From Bacteroidaceae bacterium (GTDB lineage: Bacteria > Bacteroidota > Bacteroidia > Bacteroidales > Bacteroidaceae), in assembly GCA_017516885.1 (NCBI GenBank), contig JAFXAR010000026.1, forward strand, positions 1 through 64,000: 64,000 bases of DNA, in the 5' to 3' direction. Both the position numbers and the translations under genes were made by a program. This document shows, piece after piece, positions 24,064 to 33,550 of this stretch. Positions within the stretch are counted from its first letter, which is position 1. Every line of letters starts with the position of its first letter. The notes beneath the pieces were generated by a model that saw nothing but the letters and a program-made list of their open reading frames with translations, made no database searches and was not told the DNA's origin.

Positions 24064-26094
24064 TTATTCTGCTGCCTGCTCTGCCGGTGCGTCGCTGGCG
24101 GTGTCTGCTGTGCCGGCATCAGCAGCAGCGTCTGCTGCATTCTCTTCTGCTGCTTCAGATTTGCTCTTCTCTGTGTTTTCGCTGTTGCCGAAAATCTCCT
24201 CGCTGCGTGAGGCCCATGGGCGCTTGCCGAAGATTTTCTCTACATCCTCAGCAAAAATCACCTCTCTTTCAATAAGTATCTTTGCCAATTCGGCATGTCC
24301 CTCCTTGTGCTCTGCAAGAAGCGCTTTTGCTCTTTCATACTGCTCGTTTATCATCTTATGCACCTCGCTGTCAATGGTTTCGGCAGTCTTTTCGCTGTAG
24401 GGGCGGTTGAATGAATACTCCTGATTGTTGTAGTAGCAGAGGTTTGAGAGCTTGTCGCTCATGCCGGCGTAGGCTATCATTGCGTAGGCCTGCTTTGTGA
24501 CGCGTTCAAGGTCGTTCATTGCGCCGGTTGATATGTGGCCGATGAATGTCTCCTCTGCTGCGCGGCCGCCGAGTATTGAGCACATTTCGTCGAGCATCTG
24601 CTCCTTGGTGGTAATTTGTCGCTCTTCGGGCATGTACCATGCTGCTCCGAGCGCTCTTCCGCGCGGAACTATGGTTACCTTGATAAGGGGGTTGGCGTGC
24701 TCAAGAAACCATGAAATTGTGGCATGGCCTGCCTCATGGATTGCTATGGCTTCCTTCTCCTTTTGGGTCATCACCTTGGTCTTTTTCTCAAGGCCGCCTA
24801 TAATGCGGTCAATGGCATCAAGGAAATCCTGCTTGTCAATGGCTTTCTTCTTGTTGCGGGCTGCTATAAGTGCAGCTTCGTTGCACACGTTGGCAATGTC
24901 GGCGCCCGAGAATCCAGGTGTCTGGCGAGAGAGGATGTCAATGTCAACGCTCTCGTCAAGCTTCAGGGGGCGCAGATGCACTCCAAACACCTCTTTTCTT
25001 TCGTTGAGGTCGGGGAGGTCTACATGTATCTGGCGGTCAAAGCGTCCTGCGCGGAGCAGCGCCTTGTCAAGAATGTCGGCGCGGTTTGTTGCAGCAATCA
25101 CGATGATTCCGCTGTTAGTGCCGAATCCGTCCATTTCGGTAAGCAGCTGGTTGAGGGTGTTCTCGCGCTCGTCGTTGCCGCCCATTGAGGGGTTCTTGCC
25201 GCGGGCGCGGCCCACTGCGTCAATCTCGTCAATGAATATTATGCAGGGTGCTTTCTCCTTTGCCTGACGGAACAGGTCGCGTACGCGCGATGCGCCCACG
25301 CCCACGAACATTTCCACAAAATCGGAACCCGACATAGAGAAGAACGGGACGTTTGCTTCGCCGGCCACAGCCTTGGCGAGCAGTGTCTTTCCTGTTCCCG
25401 GAGGGCCTACAAGCAGCGCGCCCTTGGGTATCTTGCCGCCAAGTTCGGTGTATACCTGAGGGTTCTTCAGGAAGTCCACAATCTCCTTTACCTCCTGTTT
25501 TGCACCGGCCTGTCCCGCTACATCCTTGAAGGTTACAGTGGGGGTGTTGTTCTTGTCGAACAGCTTGGCCTGTGATTTTCCCACATTGAAGACGCCGCCT
25601 CCGCCTGCTCCGCCTCCGCTCATGCGGCGCATGATGAATATCCAAAGGAAAAGAATGATAAGGAATGGCGCAATGTTCCAAAGGAAACCGCTTAGCAGGC
25701 CACTGTCCTTGTCGTATTCAAGAGTGCCCTCAAATTTCCTTTTGCCCGATGCATCGGGGGTCTTCATCTCGGTTATGAAGTTGTCAAAGTTGTCTATTGA
25801 GCCGGTTGTGGTTATTACCATCTGGCGTGCGCCCTCTTTGAGCGGAGTGCCCTTGAAAATCTTTCCGGCATGCTCTTTCTTTAGAATGGCCTTGATTTCG
25901 CCATCATCGAATACGGTAATCTCCTCAATGTATCCGCTCTCCACGTATTCCTTAAGTTTGGAATATTCGATTTCCTTCACCTGGTTGCCCTGGTCGTCAC
26001 CGAAAAAGTATATAGACATCAGTATGACGCCTGCTATTATGTAGAACCATGTGAAGTTGAACTTTCCTCCTTTTATATTTTTTGTATTTGCCAT
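24064..26094 (-). CDS. ftsH: ATP-dependent zinc metalloprotease FtsH
   Basis: 676 aa. A membrane-anchored AAA+ protease degrading misfolded and regulatory membrane and cytosolic proteins. Two N-terminal transmembrane helices (about 15-32 and 137-155) flank a periplasmic domain. The AAA domain has Walker A GPPGTGKT (about 227-234), Walker [12 protein letters not shown] and the second region of homology. The zinc site HEAGH lies near 448-452 in the peptidase domain. The C-terminus is a low-complexity tail rich in Ala, Asp and Glu ([15 protein letters not shown]), probably unstructured. The gene follows rsfS by 107 bp; that gap holds a short repeat-like remnant (26104-26160). Confidence 0.98.
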   Translation of the reverse strand: MANTKNIKGGKFNFTWFYIIAGVILMSIYFFGDDQGNQVKEIEYSKLKEYVESGYIEEITVFDDGEIKAILKKEHAGKIFKGTPLKEGARQMVITTTGSIDNFDNFITEMKTPDASGKRKFEGTLEYDKDSGLLSGFLWNIAPFLIILFLWIFIMRRMSGGGAGGGGVFNVGKSQAKLFDKNNTPTVTFKDVAGQAGAKQEVKEIVDFLKNPQVYTELGGKIPKGALLVGPPGTGKTLLAKAVAGEANVPFFSMSGSDFVEMFVGVGASRVRDLFRQAKEKAPCIIFIDEIDAVGRARGKNPSMGGNDERENTLNQLLTEMDGFGTNSGIIVIAATNRADILDKALLRAGRFDRQIHVDLPDLNERKEVFGVHLRPLKLDESVDIDILSRQTPGFSGADIANVCNEAALIAARNKKKAIDKQDFLDAIDRIIGGLEKKTKVMTQKEKEAIAIHEAGHATISWFLEHANPLIKVTIVPRGRALGAAWYMPEERQITTKEQMLDEMCSILGGRAAEETFIGHISTGAMNDLERVTKQAYAMIAYAGMSDKLSNLCYYNNQEYSFNRPYSEKTAETIDSEVHKMINEQYERAKALLAEHKEGHAELAKILIEREVIFAEDVEKIFGKRPWASRSEEIFGNSENTEKSKSEAAEENAADAAADAGTADTASDAPAEQAAE

Positions 26095-26103
26095 ATATTC
26101 TGT

Positions 26104-26160
26104 TAGAGAAACTGTTTGAATTTCTGAAAATGTTTAGAAGATGTTATAACAGCTTCTAAT
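26104..26160. repeat. Short MITE-like remnant upstream of ftsH
   Basis: The left part AGAAACTGTTTGAATTTCT and the right part AACAGCTTCTAA match the two ends of the dispersed elements at 33551-33825, 47617-47836 and 54302-54497, with the middle missing. It looks like an internally deleted copy of about 57 bp. Confidence 0.55.
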
Positions 26161-26201
26161 TTGTTTTTGAAGAGTTGTTGCTGCGGCCGCATTTGCGCTC
26201 A

Positions 26202-26579
26202 TCATACTGCGTCAAAGTCGGGTATTGCAGTAATCTTGGCATCGGCCCAAAGGTGGTCAAGGTCGTAGAACTTGCGCACTTCGGGCTGGAATATGTGTAC
26301 CAGTATGTCGCCGTAGTCCATTGCCACCCACTGCGCATTGCGCATTCCGTCAACGGCGTAGGGCTTTTTGCCGCACTCGATTCTTACCTTGTCTTCTACC
26401 GAACCGGTAATGGCATTTACCTGCGCCGGGGAGTTTCCCTCGCAGATGACAAAATAGTCGCAGATGCTGTTGCCTAATTCAAGCATGTCCACTATAACTA
26501 TTTCTCTTCCTTTTTTATCCTGAATGCCTTCAATAATCTGTTCGATAGTCTCTTTTGCGCTTTTGTTATCTTTTTTCAT
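26202..26579 (-). CDS. rsfS: Ribosome silencing factor RsfS
   Basis: 125 aa from the ATG at 26579. RsfS binds ribosomal protein L14 (uL14) on the large subunit and blocks subunit joining when nutrients are scarce. Family features: DKKGREIVIVDMLELGNSIC, DYFVICEGNSPAQVNAI, and the C-terminal WVAMDYGDILVHIFQPEVR followed by FYDLDHLW. An in-frame upstream ATG at 26636 would add 19 residues (RAKRCFRVFK) with no family match and would start before or at the likely transcription start, so the shorter start is preferred. First gene of the rsfS-ftsH-cdsA run. Confidence 0.94.
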   Translation of the reverse strand: MKKDNKSAKETIEQIIEGIQDKKGREIVIVDMLELGNSICDYFVICEGNSPAQVNAITGSVEDKVRIECGKKPYAVDGMRNAQWVAMDYGDILVHIFQPEVRKFYDLDHLWADAKITAIPDFDAV

Positions 26580-26644
26580 ATTGCTATTGTATCTTATTTT
26601 AAACACCCGAAAGCATCTTTTTGCTCTTTGGCGCATGTATCATG

Positions 26645-26652
26645 CAAAGATA
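26645..26652 (-). promoter_or_regulatory. Candidate -7 element for rsfS
   Basis: Minus strand TATCTTTG, an exact match to the Bacteroidetes -7 consensus, about 65 bp before the rsfS start. No convincing -33 element is seen. Confidence 0.45.
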
Positions 26653-26787
26653 TTGTTTATTTTCTCTATTTTAAAATAATAACTCCGCTTTTTGTTCTGT
26701 TTGCCCCGTAAATGGAACTTTTTTCAGTTTTTTTCGGTTTTTCCGATAAAAAAATGCCGAAAATATTTTTTTTATCAAAATTTGTTG

Positions 26788-26795
26788 TACCTTTG
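26788..26795 (+). promoter_or_regulatory. Candidate -7 element for tRNA-Gln
   Basis: TACCTTTG 17 bp before the tRNA; upstream is an A/T-rich stretch typical of strong stable-RNA promoters. Confidence 0.55.
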
Positions 26796-26811
26796 CATCG
26801 CATTTAAGCAT

Positions 26812-26882
26812 TGGGCTATGGTGTAATGGTAACACTACAGATTCTGGTCCTGTCATTCAAGGTTCGAGTCCTTGTAGCCCAA
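26812..26882 (+). tRNA. tRNA-Gln (anticodon CTG)
   Basis: Cloverleaf by eye: acceptor TGGGCTA (26812-26818) pairs with TAGCCCA (26875-26881); D arm GTGT..ACAC; anticodon loop TTCTGGT with CTG at its centre; T arm CAAGG-TTCGAGT-CCTTG. The weak U1-A72 pair at the acceptor end is a known identity feature of bacterial tRNA-Gln. One mismatch (A-C) closes the anticodon stem. CCA is not encoded. A terminator follows directly. Confidence 0.93.
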
Positions 26883-26889
26883 CAACAGA

Positions 26890-26922
26890 AAAGGTCTTGC
26901 AAACGCAAGGCCTTTCTTTTTA
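26890..26922. terminator. Terminator after tRNA-Gln, probably shared with menA
   Basis: Stem AAAGGTCTTGC (26890-26900) and GCAAGGCCTTT (26905-26915) with a 4-nt loop, then CTTTTTATT on the plus strand. On the minus strand it lies 12 bp after the menA stop and is followed by TTTTCTG. Confidence 0.8.
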
Positions 26923-26933
26923 TTCGTTCTGCT

Positions 26934-27842
26934 TTAAATTGAAGCGTGGAGCAAAAGCAGCTTGTTGTATTTCAACACTGAAATGGCGAGCAGCATCAGG
27001 GTGAGCAGCAGCAGATTCATTGCTGTTCTGCCAAGCAGCGGGTTGAGCGCAGGCCCATTGGAATGGATTAGCTTTCGCCATGTGGCAGCGTGTAATAGCA
27101 GATAGACGACCGGTGTGGCCTGTCCCCACAAAGGCAGCTGTGTCCATAATGGGAGCATAATTCCCATTGCAATGATGCCCGAGAGGAGGTAAACGCAGCC
27201 CATTGCATGCCGCCCAAAGATAACAACCGTAGTCCGTTTGCCAACAGCCTTGTCGTCCTCCATGTCGCGATAGTTGTTCACGATAAGTACGTTGGCCGCT
27301 AACATTCCTATAGCCACGGATACGCTGAGCAGTATTGGCAGGCCGTTCCATTCGCCACTCTGCAGATAGTATGTGAATGATACCGGTACAATCCCAAAGA
27401 AAATGACTACTGTTACGTCGCCAAGTCCATGGTGCGAGAGGGGGTAGGGCCCTGCGCTGTATGCAAGTGCGAACAGCAATATCGCCAGCCCTACAGGAAT
27501 AAGCCATAGGCTGCCGTAGAACAGCAGCGAGCAGCCTATTGCCGCCGTTATGCCAAGCATTATAAACGTGGCGCGTTTCATGGCGCGCGGGGTTATGTCG
27601 CCCTCGGTAACTCCACGCCTGAATCCATCCCGACCCTTGCGGTCAACTCCATTCTTGAAATCATAATATTCGTTGCCGAAGTTTGACGCTATCTGAGCCG
27701 ACAGAGCAAACAAAAGGCATGTGGCGGCCGGTGCAAATGAGAAACTTCCCTGCCACAGAGCGCAAGCGCATCCGGCCAATACGCCGGCGATGCTTACGGG
27801 GAGTGTCCGCAGGCGCATCGCCTCAATCCATTTTCCTGCCAT
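26934..27842 (-). CDS. menA: 1,4-dihydroxy-2-naphthoate polyprenyltransferase MenA
   Basis: 302 aa from the ATG at 27842. It attaches the polyprenyl tail to dihydroxynaphthoate in menaquinone synthesis, in the inner membrane. UbiA-family features: about eight to nine hydrophobic helices, a first Asp-rich site in NEYYDFKNGVDRKGRDGF, and a second in NNYRDMEDDKAVGKRT. A longer in-frame start at 27881 exists, but a clear Shine-Dalgarno GGAGG (27849-27853) sits 6 bp before the 27842 ATG, and the longer start would overlap the upstream gene. It follows menG directly, so the two last steps of menaquinone synthesis are made together. Confidence 0.93.
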   Translation of the reverse strand: MAGKWIEAMRLRTLPVSIAGVLAGCACALWQGSFSFAPAATCLLFALSAQIASNFGNEYYDFKNGVDRKGRDGFRRGVTEGDITPRAMKRATFIMLGITAAIGCSLLFYGSLWLIPVGLAILLFALAYSAGPYPLSHHGLGDVTVVIFFGIVPVSFTYYLQSGEWNGLPILLSVSVAIGMLAANVLIVNNYRDMEDDKAVGKRTTVVIFGRHAMGCVYLLSGIIAMGIMLPLWTQLPLWGQATPVVYLLLHAATWRKLIHSNGPALNPLLGRTAMNLLLLTLMLLAISVLKYNKLLLLHASI

Positions 27843-27853
27843 AGTATCGCCTC

Positions 27854-28549
27854 CTATTTTGTACCCACATACATACGGCAAATGCCGAAAGTGAGGGCCT
27901 TTTGTTTTACATCATTGAAGCCGGCCTCCTGCATCATTGACATGAATTTGCCTGGGGGTGGGAAATGCAGCACCGATGCCGGCAGATATTCGTACGCGCC
28001 ACGGTTGCCCGATACCATACCGCCAATAGCCGGAAGAATCTTCAGGAAGTAGAGCTTGTAGCACCAGCGTATAACTGGATTCGATGGCACTGACAGCTCG
28101 AGTATGACCAATTTGCCGCCCGGTCTCAGTACGCGCTGCATCTCCTTCAAACCAATTTCCAGATGCTCAAAATTGCGCACTCCGAACCCGACGGAAATGC
28201 GGTCGAAACTCTCGTCGGAATATTTAAGCGCTTCGCAATCGCCCTGCTCAAGCATTGCGTCAACCCCGGCTGTCTGTATCTTCTTGCGGCCAGCCTTCAT
28301 CATCTCTTCAGAAAGGTCAATGCCTGTAATTCGGCTTCCGGCGGCACACTTTTTCGCTATTTCAATGGTGAAGTCGCCAGTGCCGCATGCAACGTCAAGA
28401 ACGTCAAGCGCCCTGTTCTCATTGGCAATCTCCTTTACGGCCTTTTTGCGCCAGCTCTTGTCAATGTTTAGGGAAAGTATGTGGTTCAGCTTGTCGTAGT
28501 CGGGCGCAATGTTGTCGAATAGTTTCTTTATATTCTCTTTCTTGGCCAT
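27854..28549 (-). CDS. menG: Demethylmenaquinone methyltransferase MenG/UbiE
   Basis: 231 aa class I SAM-dependent methyltransferase. SAM motif I is LDVACGTGDFTIEIA, followed by RITGIDLSEEMMKAGRKK, and the UbiE-type SVGFGVRNFEHLEIGLKEM and VLRPGGKLVILELS. It methylates demethylmenaquinone made by MenA, whose gene starts 11 bp downstream. With no ubiquinone genes expected in Bacteroidetes, the menaquinone role is the likely one. Confidence 0.95.
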   Translation of the reverse strand: MAKKENIKKLFDNIAPDYDKLNHILSLNIDKSWRKKAVKEIANENRALDVLDVACGTGDFTIEIAKKCAAGSRITGIDLSEEMMKAGRKKIQTAGVDAMLEQGDCEALKYSDESFDRISVGFGVRNFEHLEIGLKEMQRVLRPGGKLVILELSVPSNPVIRWCYKLYFLKILPAIGGMVSGNRGAYEYLPASVLHFPPPGKFMSMMQEAGFNDVKQKALTFGICRMYVGTK

Positions 28550-28557
28550 GTTTACGG

Positions 28558-29412
28558 TTATTTTATCTTTTTAAACTTTAAGACGTACAATAATAATATT
28601 ACGTTCATGAATAATGCGTACATTATTGCCGGGATAGCCATTTCGCCGCTGTTGAAGATGAATGGCGAGGTTGCAATGGCTATTGCCTGAGCGGCGTTCT
28701 GCATTCCCACCTCAATGACAATGGTGCGCCTTGCCGCACCGGTGAGCCTTCCTAAACGTGAAAGGAGCGAACTGCAGAGCATGCTTGCCAATATTAACAA
28801 GACGCATGCTAATCCGGTGATGCTGAAATTAGCGGTTATCTCCTCAGTGTATTGAAGAAAAAACAGCAAGGCAAGTGTCATCAGTGCAGGAAAGGCAAGC
28901 CTGTTCAGCACTTTGCTGACTTTTGCCGCCAATGCCTCTTTGAAGTGCTTTAAAAGCCAGCCTGCCAGCAGGGGGACGAATAGCAGGACTATGTTCTGTA
29001 CAAGCAGTTTGCCTATGGGCAGTTCAATGGTAATTCCGGCATTCTGTGAAACAAACAGCGAAGTCAGTTCCATTATGGCGGGGAGAGTGAGCAGGGTGAT
29101 GATGCTGCTTAAGGCAGTGAGCGTTACCGATAGCGCCACATCGCCCTTGGCAAGCATTGAAAAGACGTTTGACGAACTTCCGCCAGGGCAGCAGGCTACA
29201 AGCACCAGTCCCATAAAATATACGGGCGGCATCTTTAGAAGCCAGGCCAGCGCAAATGCTATTGCCGGCAGCAAAATTACCTGTCCGGTCATTCCAAGGA
29301 TAACGGCCTTGGGGTTGCGTGCAACATTAGCAAATGCCTCTTTGTTGAGTTCTGTTCCCAGAAGGAACATAAGCGCAATAAGGATGGGCATGACAATCCA
29401 TATTGTATTCAT
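28558..29412 (-). CDS. BASS-family (bile acid:sodium symporter-like) transporter
   Basis: 284 aa, about nine to ten hydrophobic helices. The family hallmark is visible: LVACCPGGSSSNVFSMLAKG in the first half and EVGMQNAAQAIAIA in the second, the two crossover motifs that bind sodium and substrate in BASS proteins. Bacterial members carry organic anions such as keto acids, pantoate or bile-acid-like compounds; the substrate here cannot be told. It ends 8 bp before menG on the same strand, so it may be cotranscribed with menG-menA. Confidence 0.9.
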   Translation of the reverse strand: MNTIWIVMPILIALMFLLGTELNKEAFANVARNPKAVILGMTGQVILLPAIAFALAWLLKMPPVYFMGLVLVACCPGGSSSNVFSMLAKGDVALSVTLTALSSIITLLTLPAIMELTSLFVSQNAGITIELPIGKLLVQNIVLLFVPLLAGWLLKHFKEALAAKVSKVLNRLAFPALMTLALLFFLQYTEEITANFSITGLACVLLILASMLCSSLLSRLGRLTGAARRTIVIEVGMQNAAQAIAIATSPFIFNSGEMAIPAIMYALFMNVILLLYVLKFKKIK

Positions 29413-29481
29413 TTTTCTTGGTAATATTCGTAAACTGCAGCAAAATAACTAAACCGCTTCTAAGTAATCGGCTCCCCTCAG

Positions 29482-29925
29482 CTATTTCTGTTCTAAATTA
29501 AACTGTGTGGCTATTGTCTCCTTTATCATCTCCTTGCTGAGCGCGCCTAATTTGTGCGTATGTTCCCCATCGGCTGAGATAAAGAAAATTGCGGGGATTG
29601 ACCTTATGTGAAATCTTTTGGCCAATTCAGGGTCGTCGTCAACATTTACCTTATAAACATATATCTCTCCGGCATATTCTTTGGCTATCTCCTCAAGAAC
29701 CGGCGCCACTCTTTTGCATGGCCCGCACCAGTCGGCATAAAAATCTACAATGGCGGGTTTGTCTCCAAGGTACTTGAAGTCTGCAATTCCTTTTTCCGAT
29801 ACCTTCCTGTTGAACTCCTCTGTGTTCAGCTTGATAACTTCTGACCCTGCTTGGCCGGCGCTTCCGCTTCCGCACGAAAGCATGGCTGCCACGCAGGCAA
29901 GCAGCAATGTGATGGATTTTTTCAT
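29482..29925 (-). CDS. Thioredoxin-fold lipoprotein
   Basis: 147 aa. A signal peptide with lipobox MLSC predicts a lipoprotein facing the periplasm. After a Gly/Ser linker, a complete thioredoxin domain follows with the redox motif WCGPCK in FYADWCGPCKRVAPVLEEIA and the conserved cis-Pro region IRSIPAIFF. Probably a periplasmic thiol reductase. A -7 like box TATATTCG (minus strand, 29950-29957) precedes it. Confidence 0.92.
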   Translation of the reverse strand: MKKSITLLLACVAAMLSCGSGSAGQAGSEVIKLNTEEFNRKVSEKGIADFKYLGDKPAIVDFYADWCGPCKRVAPVLEEIAKEYAGEIYVYKVNVDDDPELAKRFHIRSIPAIFFISADGEHTHKLGALSKEMIKETIATQFNLEQK

Positions 29926-30018
29926 GCTATATTTTGTTTATACATCATGCGAATATACTATTTTGTTCCGTTATTTATACGAATAGTTGCCATTTTTGCA
30001 TAATTTAAGGTTTTTCTC

Positions 30019-30049
30019 TTGAGTAAGTTCGCGTAAAATCTTAAATTTG
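30019..30049 (+). promoter_or_regulatory. Candidate promoter of the TlpA-like gene
   Basis: TTG (30019-30021), 20-bp spacer, TAAATTTG (30042-30049), about 35 bp before the ATG at 30085. Confidence 0.55.
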
Positions 30050-30084
30050 TAAGAATTTTGTTTGTTTAAGGAAGTTTTGACACA

Positions 30085-31425
30085 ATGAAAAAGATATTGT
30101 TTGCATTTCTGCTTTTTGTTGTAGCCTTGATTGATGCTAGCGCTCAACGAGTTAATGTTGAACTGGTGTTTTCTCCTGCGCTTGACAATACTACGGCAAG
30201 AGTCTATATGACGCCATTGAACTTTGCGGCGGAGGATAATGCAAAGGCTATGCGCTTTAAAGACGGAGCATATGCGGCTGCGCTGCCATTAAGCAAATCT
30301 GGATTTTATAACTTAGTGGCGGTTGTGAATAACAGACAGTTGATTGTGCCTGTGTTTTTGGCCGATGCTGATGCGGCAAAACTTAATGTTGACGTAGAAA
30401 AAACATCTCTGAAAGTGCGCGGGACAGCCGATAATGTGGCGCTCTCCGATTTGAATTCGCTCTTTGCCGCCTATGAGCGCCGTCTGTGGACGGAGGCGGG
30501 CCTGGATAATGCTGCGCTTAAATCATTGCTGAAAGGCTTTGCTGCTGCTGCCGATTCTGTGATTGAAGCTAGGCGTCCGTCAAAAGAGGTGGTTTCATAT
30601 ATTAAGGCATGGGCTTATACAAGGGCGTATTTGTCATACGGAGCAATTCCCCGTGCACAGAGGATTGCGCCCGATGCAGTAGATTTTGCCATAGGGGACA
30701 TTCTTCCTGAACCGCAAAAAGCGTTGGACAATGACTATGCATCTCTGTTCCCTATCGCAAACATTGTTGTGAATGAGACGCTTCCCGATAGCGGGGCATT
30801 GGCCGAAAAACTTGATGCCCTTTATTCAGCATATAAAAACAGCTATCTTCGTTCAATGGTGTCGGCTTCAATTATGAACAGATTTCTCATGGAGTATAAT
30901 TATGCTGCCGATTTTGAAGGAGGATTGAGCCAGGTTAACAAGGCGGTTAAAAAATATGGGCTTTCTGAGAGCTATGCAAATGAGTACTCAAAACGCAAAT
31001 GCACTATTCCCGGTTCAAAGTTCCCCGGGGAGGTGGTTCTTGTTGATGCCAATGGGAATGTTGTGGATTTCTCGTCGTTCAAGGGCAAGTATGTATACGT
31101 TGATGTTTGGGCGAGCTGGTGCGGTTCATGCTGCAAGGAGGTCCCTTTCCTAAAGGCCATGGAAACTGAACTTGAGAATGATAATGTTGTCTTTCTCTCA
31201 ATTTCTGTCGACAAGGACGGCGAGGCGTGGAAGAGCAAGATGAAGGAACTTGATATGCACGGAAACCAACTGCTTGACAAGGATAACTCATTGTGCAAGG
31301 CTTTGAATGTTATGGGAATTCCGTTCTTTGCAATATATGACAAAGAGGGCAAATTGCATACATACGACGCTCTGCGTCCGAGCAAAAGCGTGCAGCTTAA
31401 AAAGGTGCTTGAAAATCTCAAGTAG
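30085..31425 (+). CDS. Secreted TlpA-like thioredoxin-family protein
   Basis: 446 aa with a signal peptide ending near IDASA. Residues about 22-130 are a beta-rich domain like the N-terminal domains of Bacteroidetes TlpA proteins (DUF4369-like in position, not confirmed). The middle is helical. The C-terminal 140 residues are a TlpA/AhpC-type thioredoxin fold with VDVWASWCGSCCKEVPFLKA (active site CGSC, with an extra Cys right after it) and the cis-Pro MGIPFFAIYD. Probably a periplasmic disulfide reductase. Transcribed alone; a hairpin at 31450-31482 ends it. Confidence 0.88.
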   Translation: MKKILFAFLLFVVALIDASAQRVNVELVFSPALDNTTARVYMTPLNFAAEDNAKAMRFKDGAYAAALPLSKSGFYNLVAVVNNRQLIVPVFLADADAAKLNVDVEKTSLKVRGTADNVALSDLNSLFAAYERRLWTEAGLDNAALKSLLKGFAAAADSVIEARRPSKEVVSYIKAWAYTRAYLSYGAIPRAQRIAPDAVDFAIGDILPEPQKALDNDYASLFPIANIVVNETLPDSGALAEKLDALYSAYKNSYLRSMVSASIMNRFLMEYNYAADFEGGLSQVNKAVKKYGLSESYANEYSKRKCTIPGSKFPGEVVLVDANGNVVDFSSFKGKYVYVDVWASWCGSCCKEVPFLKAMETELENDNVVFLSISVDKDGEAWKSKMKELDMHGNQLLDKDNSLCKALNVMGIPFFAIYDKEGKLHTYDALRPSKSVQLKKVLENLK

Positions 31426-31449
31426 CATTTTCAGGATTGTTAAATGTTA

Positions 31450-31496
31450 AATTGGCGGTTGATTCATCAATTAACCGTCAATTTTCTTTATTATTT
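31450..31496 (+). terminator. Terminator after the TlpA-like gene
   Basis: Stem AATTGgCGGTT (31450-31460) pairs with AACCGtCAATT (31473-31483) around a 12-nt loop, then TTCTTTATTATTT. Confidence 0.65.
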
Positions 31497-31570
31497 ACGG
31501 CGGTCTTTGTAATTTTGCGCCCTAAATTTTTAAGTGATTATCAATTTATTATAAACAAAATTTCAGATTT

Positions 31571-33550
31571 ATGAAGAAGAACTACTTTATGTTAGTTTGC
31601 CTTGTGCTTTTCATGGCAGTCAATGCTGCTGCACAGAGTCTTTCTGTAGCAGACTTGTTTGGAGACTACAAGTTTACTGCAGATGTTGAGTTTGCATCAG
31701 AGAACTACAGGAATTCTTATGAAAGCACTCTTTTGAGTGAGAGTGACGTTGCCATTGAGGCAGATGGGCAATATGCCGGAAGAATCATAGGTTTCGCCGG
31801 CTCAAAGCAGAAGCTGAACATCCGTGCCATAGACGGCAATACTATCGAGATGACAAACTTCAACAATCCTCAGTTGTGGAACAACCTTTACATGGCGAAT
31901 GAAAAGGCAGAGCATCCGAATGGTGTCCATGAAAATGGCAATTGGGTATCTTATCCTTATAATACGGAATATTATGAGTACAACCCTGAGACAAAAGTTA
32001 TTACAGTGCCAACATTTACAGTTGTGACGGTTTCGGGACAGAGTGTAACCGTTATTGCAACCTACAGGAATGCAAAACTGACTTATGTTGGCGGCGAAAG
32101 CGAGAAACCCGAAACCCCATCATTTGACTGGGCCGGCACTTACACTTTCAACGGTACTCCTAACACTATGGACGGCAGCGAGTTCCCCTCAACGTTTGAA
32201 GTTGTTATCAAGTATGTCGAGGCAACAGAATACCTGGAGGCTGGCTATGTTGTTACAAACTTTATGGGCAACGACGTGACTAACCTGAACTATGACGGCG
32301 GTATCAGACTGACGGTTGAAGGTGATGGCAAAAAAGCAGCATTGGCAAACGGCAATGTGCATAGTCTTGGCGGCGGTTTCTTCCTTAAGCTGTTTGATGT
32401 GAACGCTACAGAGACCCCAATTGCTGTCACTCTCAATGAGGACGGTTCTTTGGCTATGGCTAACTTCTCTGTTGTTTCAGGCGAATATGGCAAAAGCGAG
32501 GGTAATACTATGGTAGGCTGGTATGAGAACGTAACCCTTGTTAAGGCAGGAGCAGGCGGCGGAAGTGACACCGCTGAGTTCAGCTGGGTGGGCCAGCACA
32601 CTGTAAAGGCGGGCATTGTTGAATCATACGACGGCAAGGAATATCCATCAGAGTTCATAATGACCATTGTGGAGCGTGATGGAAAACTGTTGGTTACAGA
32701 ATTCATGGGCAATGATGTTAATAGCATCAACAATGGCGGAATACCATTTGCGGTTGCCGAAGACGGCATGAGCGCTGAGATGACTGCCGGCACGCTCGTG
32801 GGCGGTGCTTATCCTGAATACTTGAAAATGTATGACATGAATGCAACTGCATCTCCAATTGCCTTTACATTGAACAGTGACGGTTCTGTTAAAATAGCCA
32901 ACTTCTTTGTGAAGAATTTGAATTACGAAACCGGCAAGGAGACAGCTGCTGTGTACTATCAGGATTTGGTTATTCCTGCAGCTGGTGGCTCAGAACCGGA
33001 GGCGCCTGAATTTGACTGGCTGGGCACATGGGAAGTTACTGCAGGCTCAATGCATTCTTATGATGGCAAGGAGTATGCCGGCAAGTTCTATATGACAATT
33101 ATTGAGAATGGTGCAGAACTTTACATAACACAGTTCCTTAGCAATGATGTCAACGCTATCAATTATGGCGGTATCCCCTTTGCGGTTGCTGCTGACGGCA
33201 TGAGCGCTGAGATGACTGCCGGTAAACTCGCGGGCGGTGTTTACCCTTCATTCCTCAAGTTGTACGATATGAACGGCACCACCTCTCCTGTCCGCTTCAC
33301 TGCAAATGCCGACGGTACAATCACTATTGCCGATTTCCTTATAAAGAATTTGGATTATACTACAAACGAGGAGGAGTATGCTGTCTTCTACCAGAACCTT
33401 GTGGCCACAAAGTGTCCTACCGGAATAGACAACGTAACAGTTGAGGACAGCGCGGTCAAGGGTATCTTTGACATGCAGGGACGCAAAGTTGGGCAAATTG
33501 CCGCTCCCGGCCTCTACATTGTAAACGGAAAGAAGGTTTTGGTTAAGTGA
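31571..33550 (+). CDS. Secreted protein with three related domains and sorting tail
   Basis: 659 aa with a signal peptide ending near NAAAQ. After a first domain (about 23-175) come three copies of a module of about 145 residues (about 183-335, 340-480, 482-625). They share F-x-W-x-G-T, YDGKEYPSEF, T-x-FMGNDVN-x-I, NYGGIPFAV, DGMSAEMTAG and a closing YDMNATASPI. The last 30 residues (GIFDMQGRKVGQIAAPGLYI, then VNGKKVLVK) form the short sorting-type tail also found on the 1891-aa and 3142-aa proteins here. A promoter-like TAATTTTG lies at 31510-31517. I do not recognise the module or its function. Confidence 0.8.
   Translation: MKKNYFMLVCLVLFMAVNAAAQSLSVADLFGDYKFTADVEFASENYRNSYESTLLSESDVAIEADGQYAGRIIGFAGSKQKLNIRAIDGNTIEMTNFNNPQLWNNLYMANEKAEHPNGVHENGNWVSYPYNTEYYEYNPETKVITVPTFTVVTVSGQSVTVIATYRNAKLTYVGGESEKPETPSFDWAGTYTFNGTPNTMDGSEFPSTFEVVIKYVEATEYLEAGYVVTNFMGNDVTNLNYDGGIRLTVEGDGKKAALANGNVHSLGGGFFLKLFDVNATETPIAVTLNEDGSLAMANFSVVSGEYGKSEGNTMVGWYENVTLVKAGAGGGSDTAEFSWVGQHTVKAGIVESYDGKEYPSEFIMTIVERDGKLLVTEFMGNDVNSINNGGIPFAVAEDGMSAEMTAGTLVGGAYPEYLKMYDMNATASPIAFTLNSDGSVKIANFFVKNLNYETGKETAAVYYQDLVIPAAGGSEPEAPEFDWLGTWEVTAGSMHSYDGKEYAGKFYMTIIENGAELYITQFLSNDVNAINYGGIPFAVAADGMSAEMTAGKLAGGVYPSFLKLYDMNGTTSPVRFTANADGTITIADFLIKNLDYTTNEEEYAVFYQNLVATKCPTGIDNVTVEDSAVKGIFDMQGRKVGQIAAPGLYIVNGKKVLVK

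Noticed and set aside
24497..25267. Plus-strand open frame of 256 codons opposite ftsH
   Set aside because: Antisense shadow of a highly conserved gene; Ser/Arg-rich translation with no family features.
27843..27881. N-terminal extension of MenA
   Set aside because: A Shine-Dalgarno GGAGG sits just before the shorter start, and the extension overlaps the end of menG.
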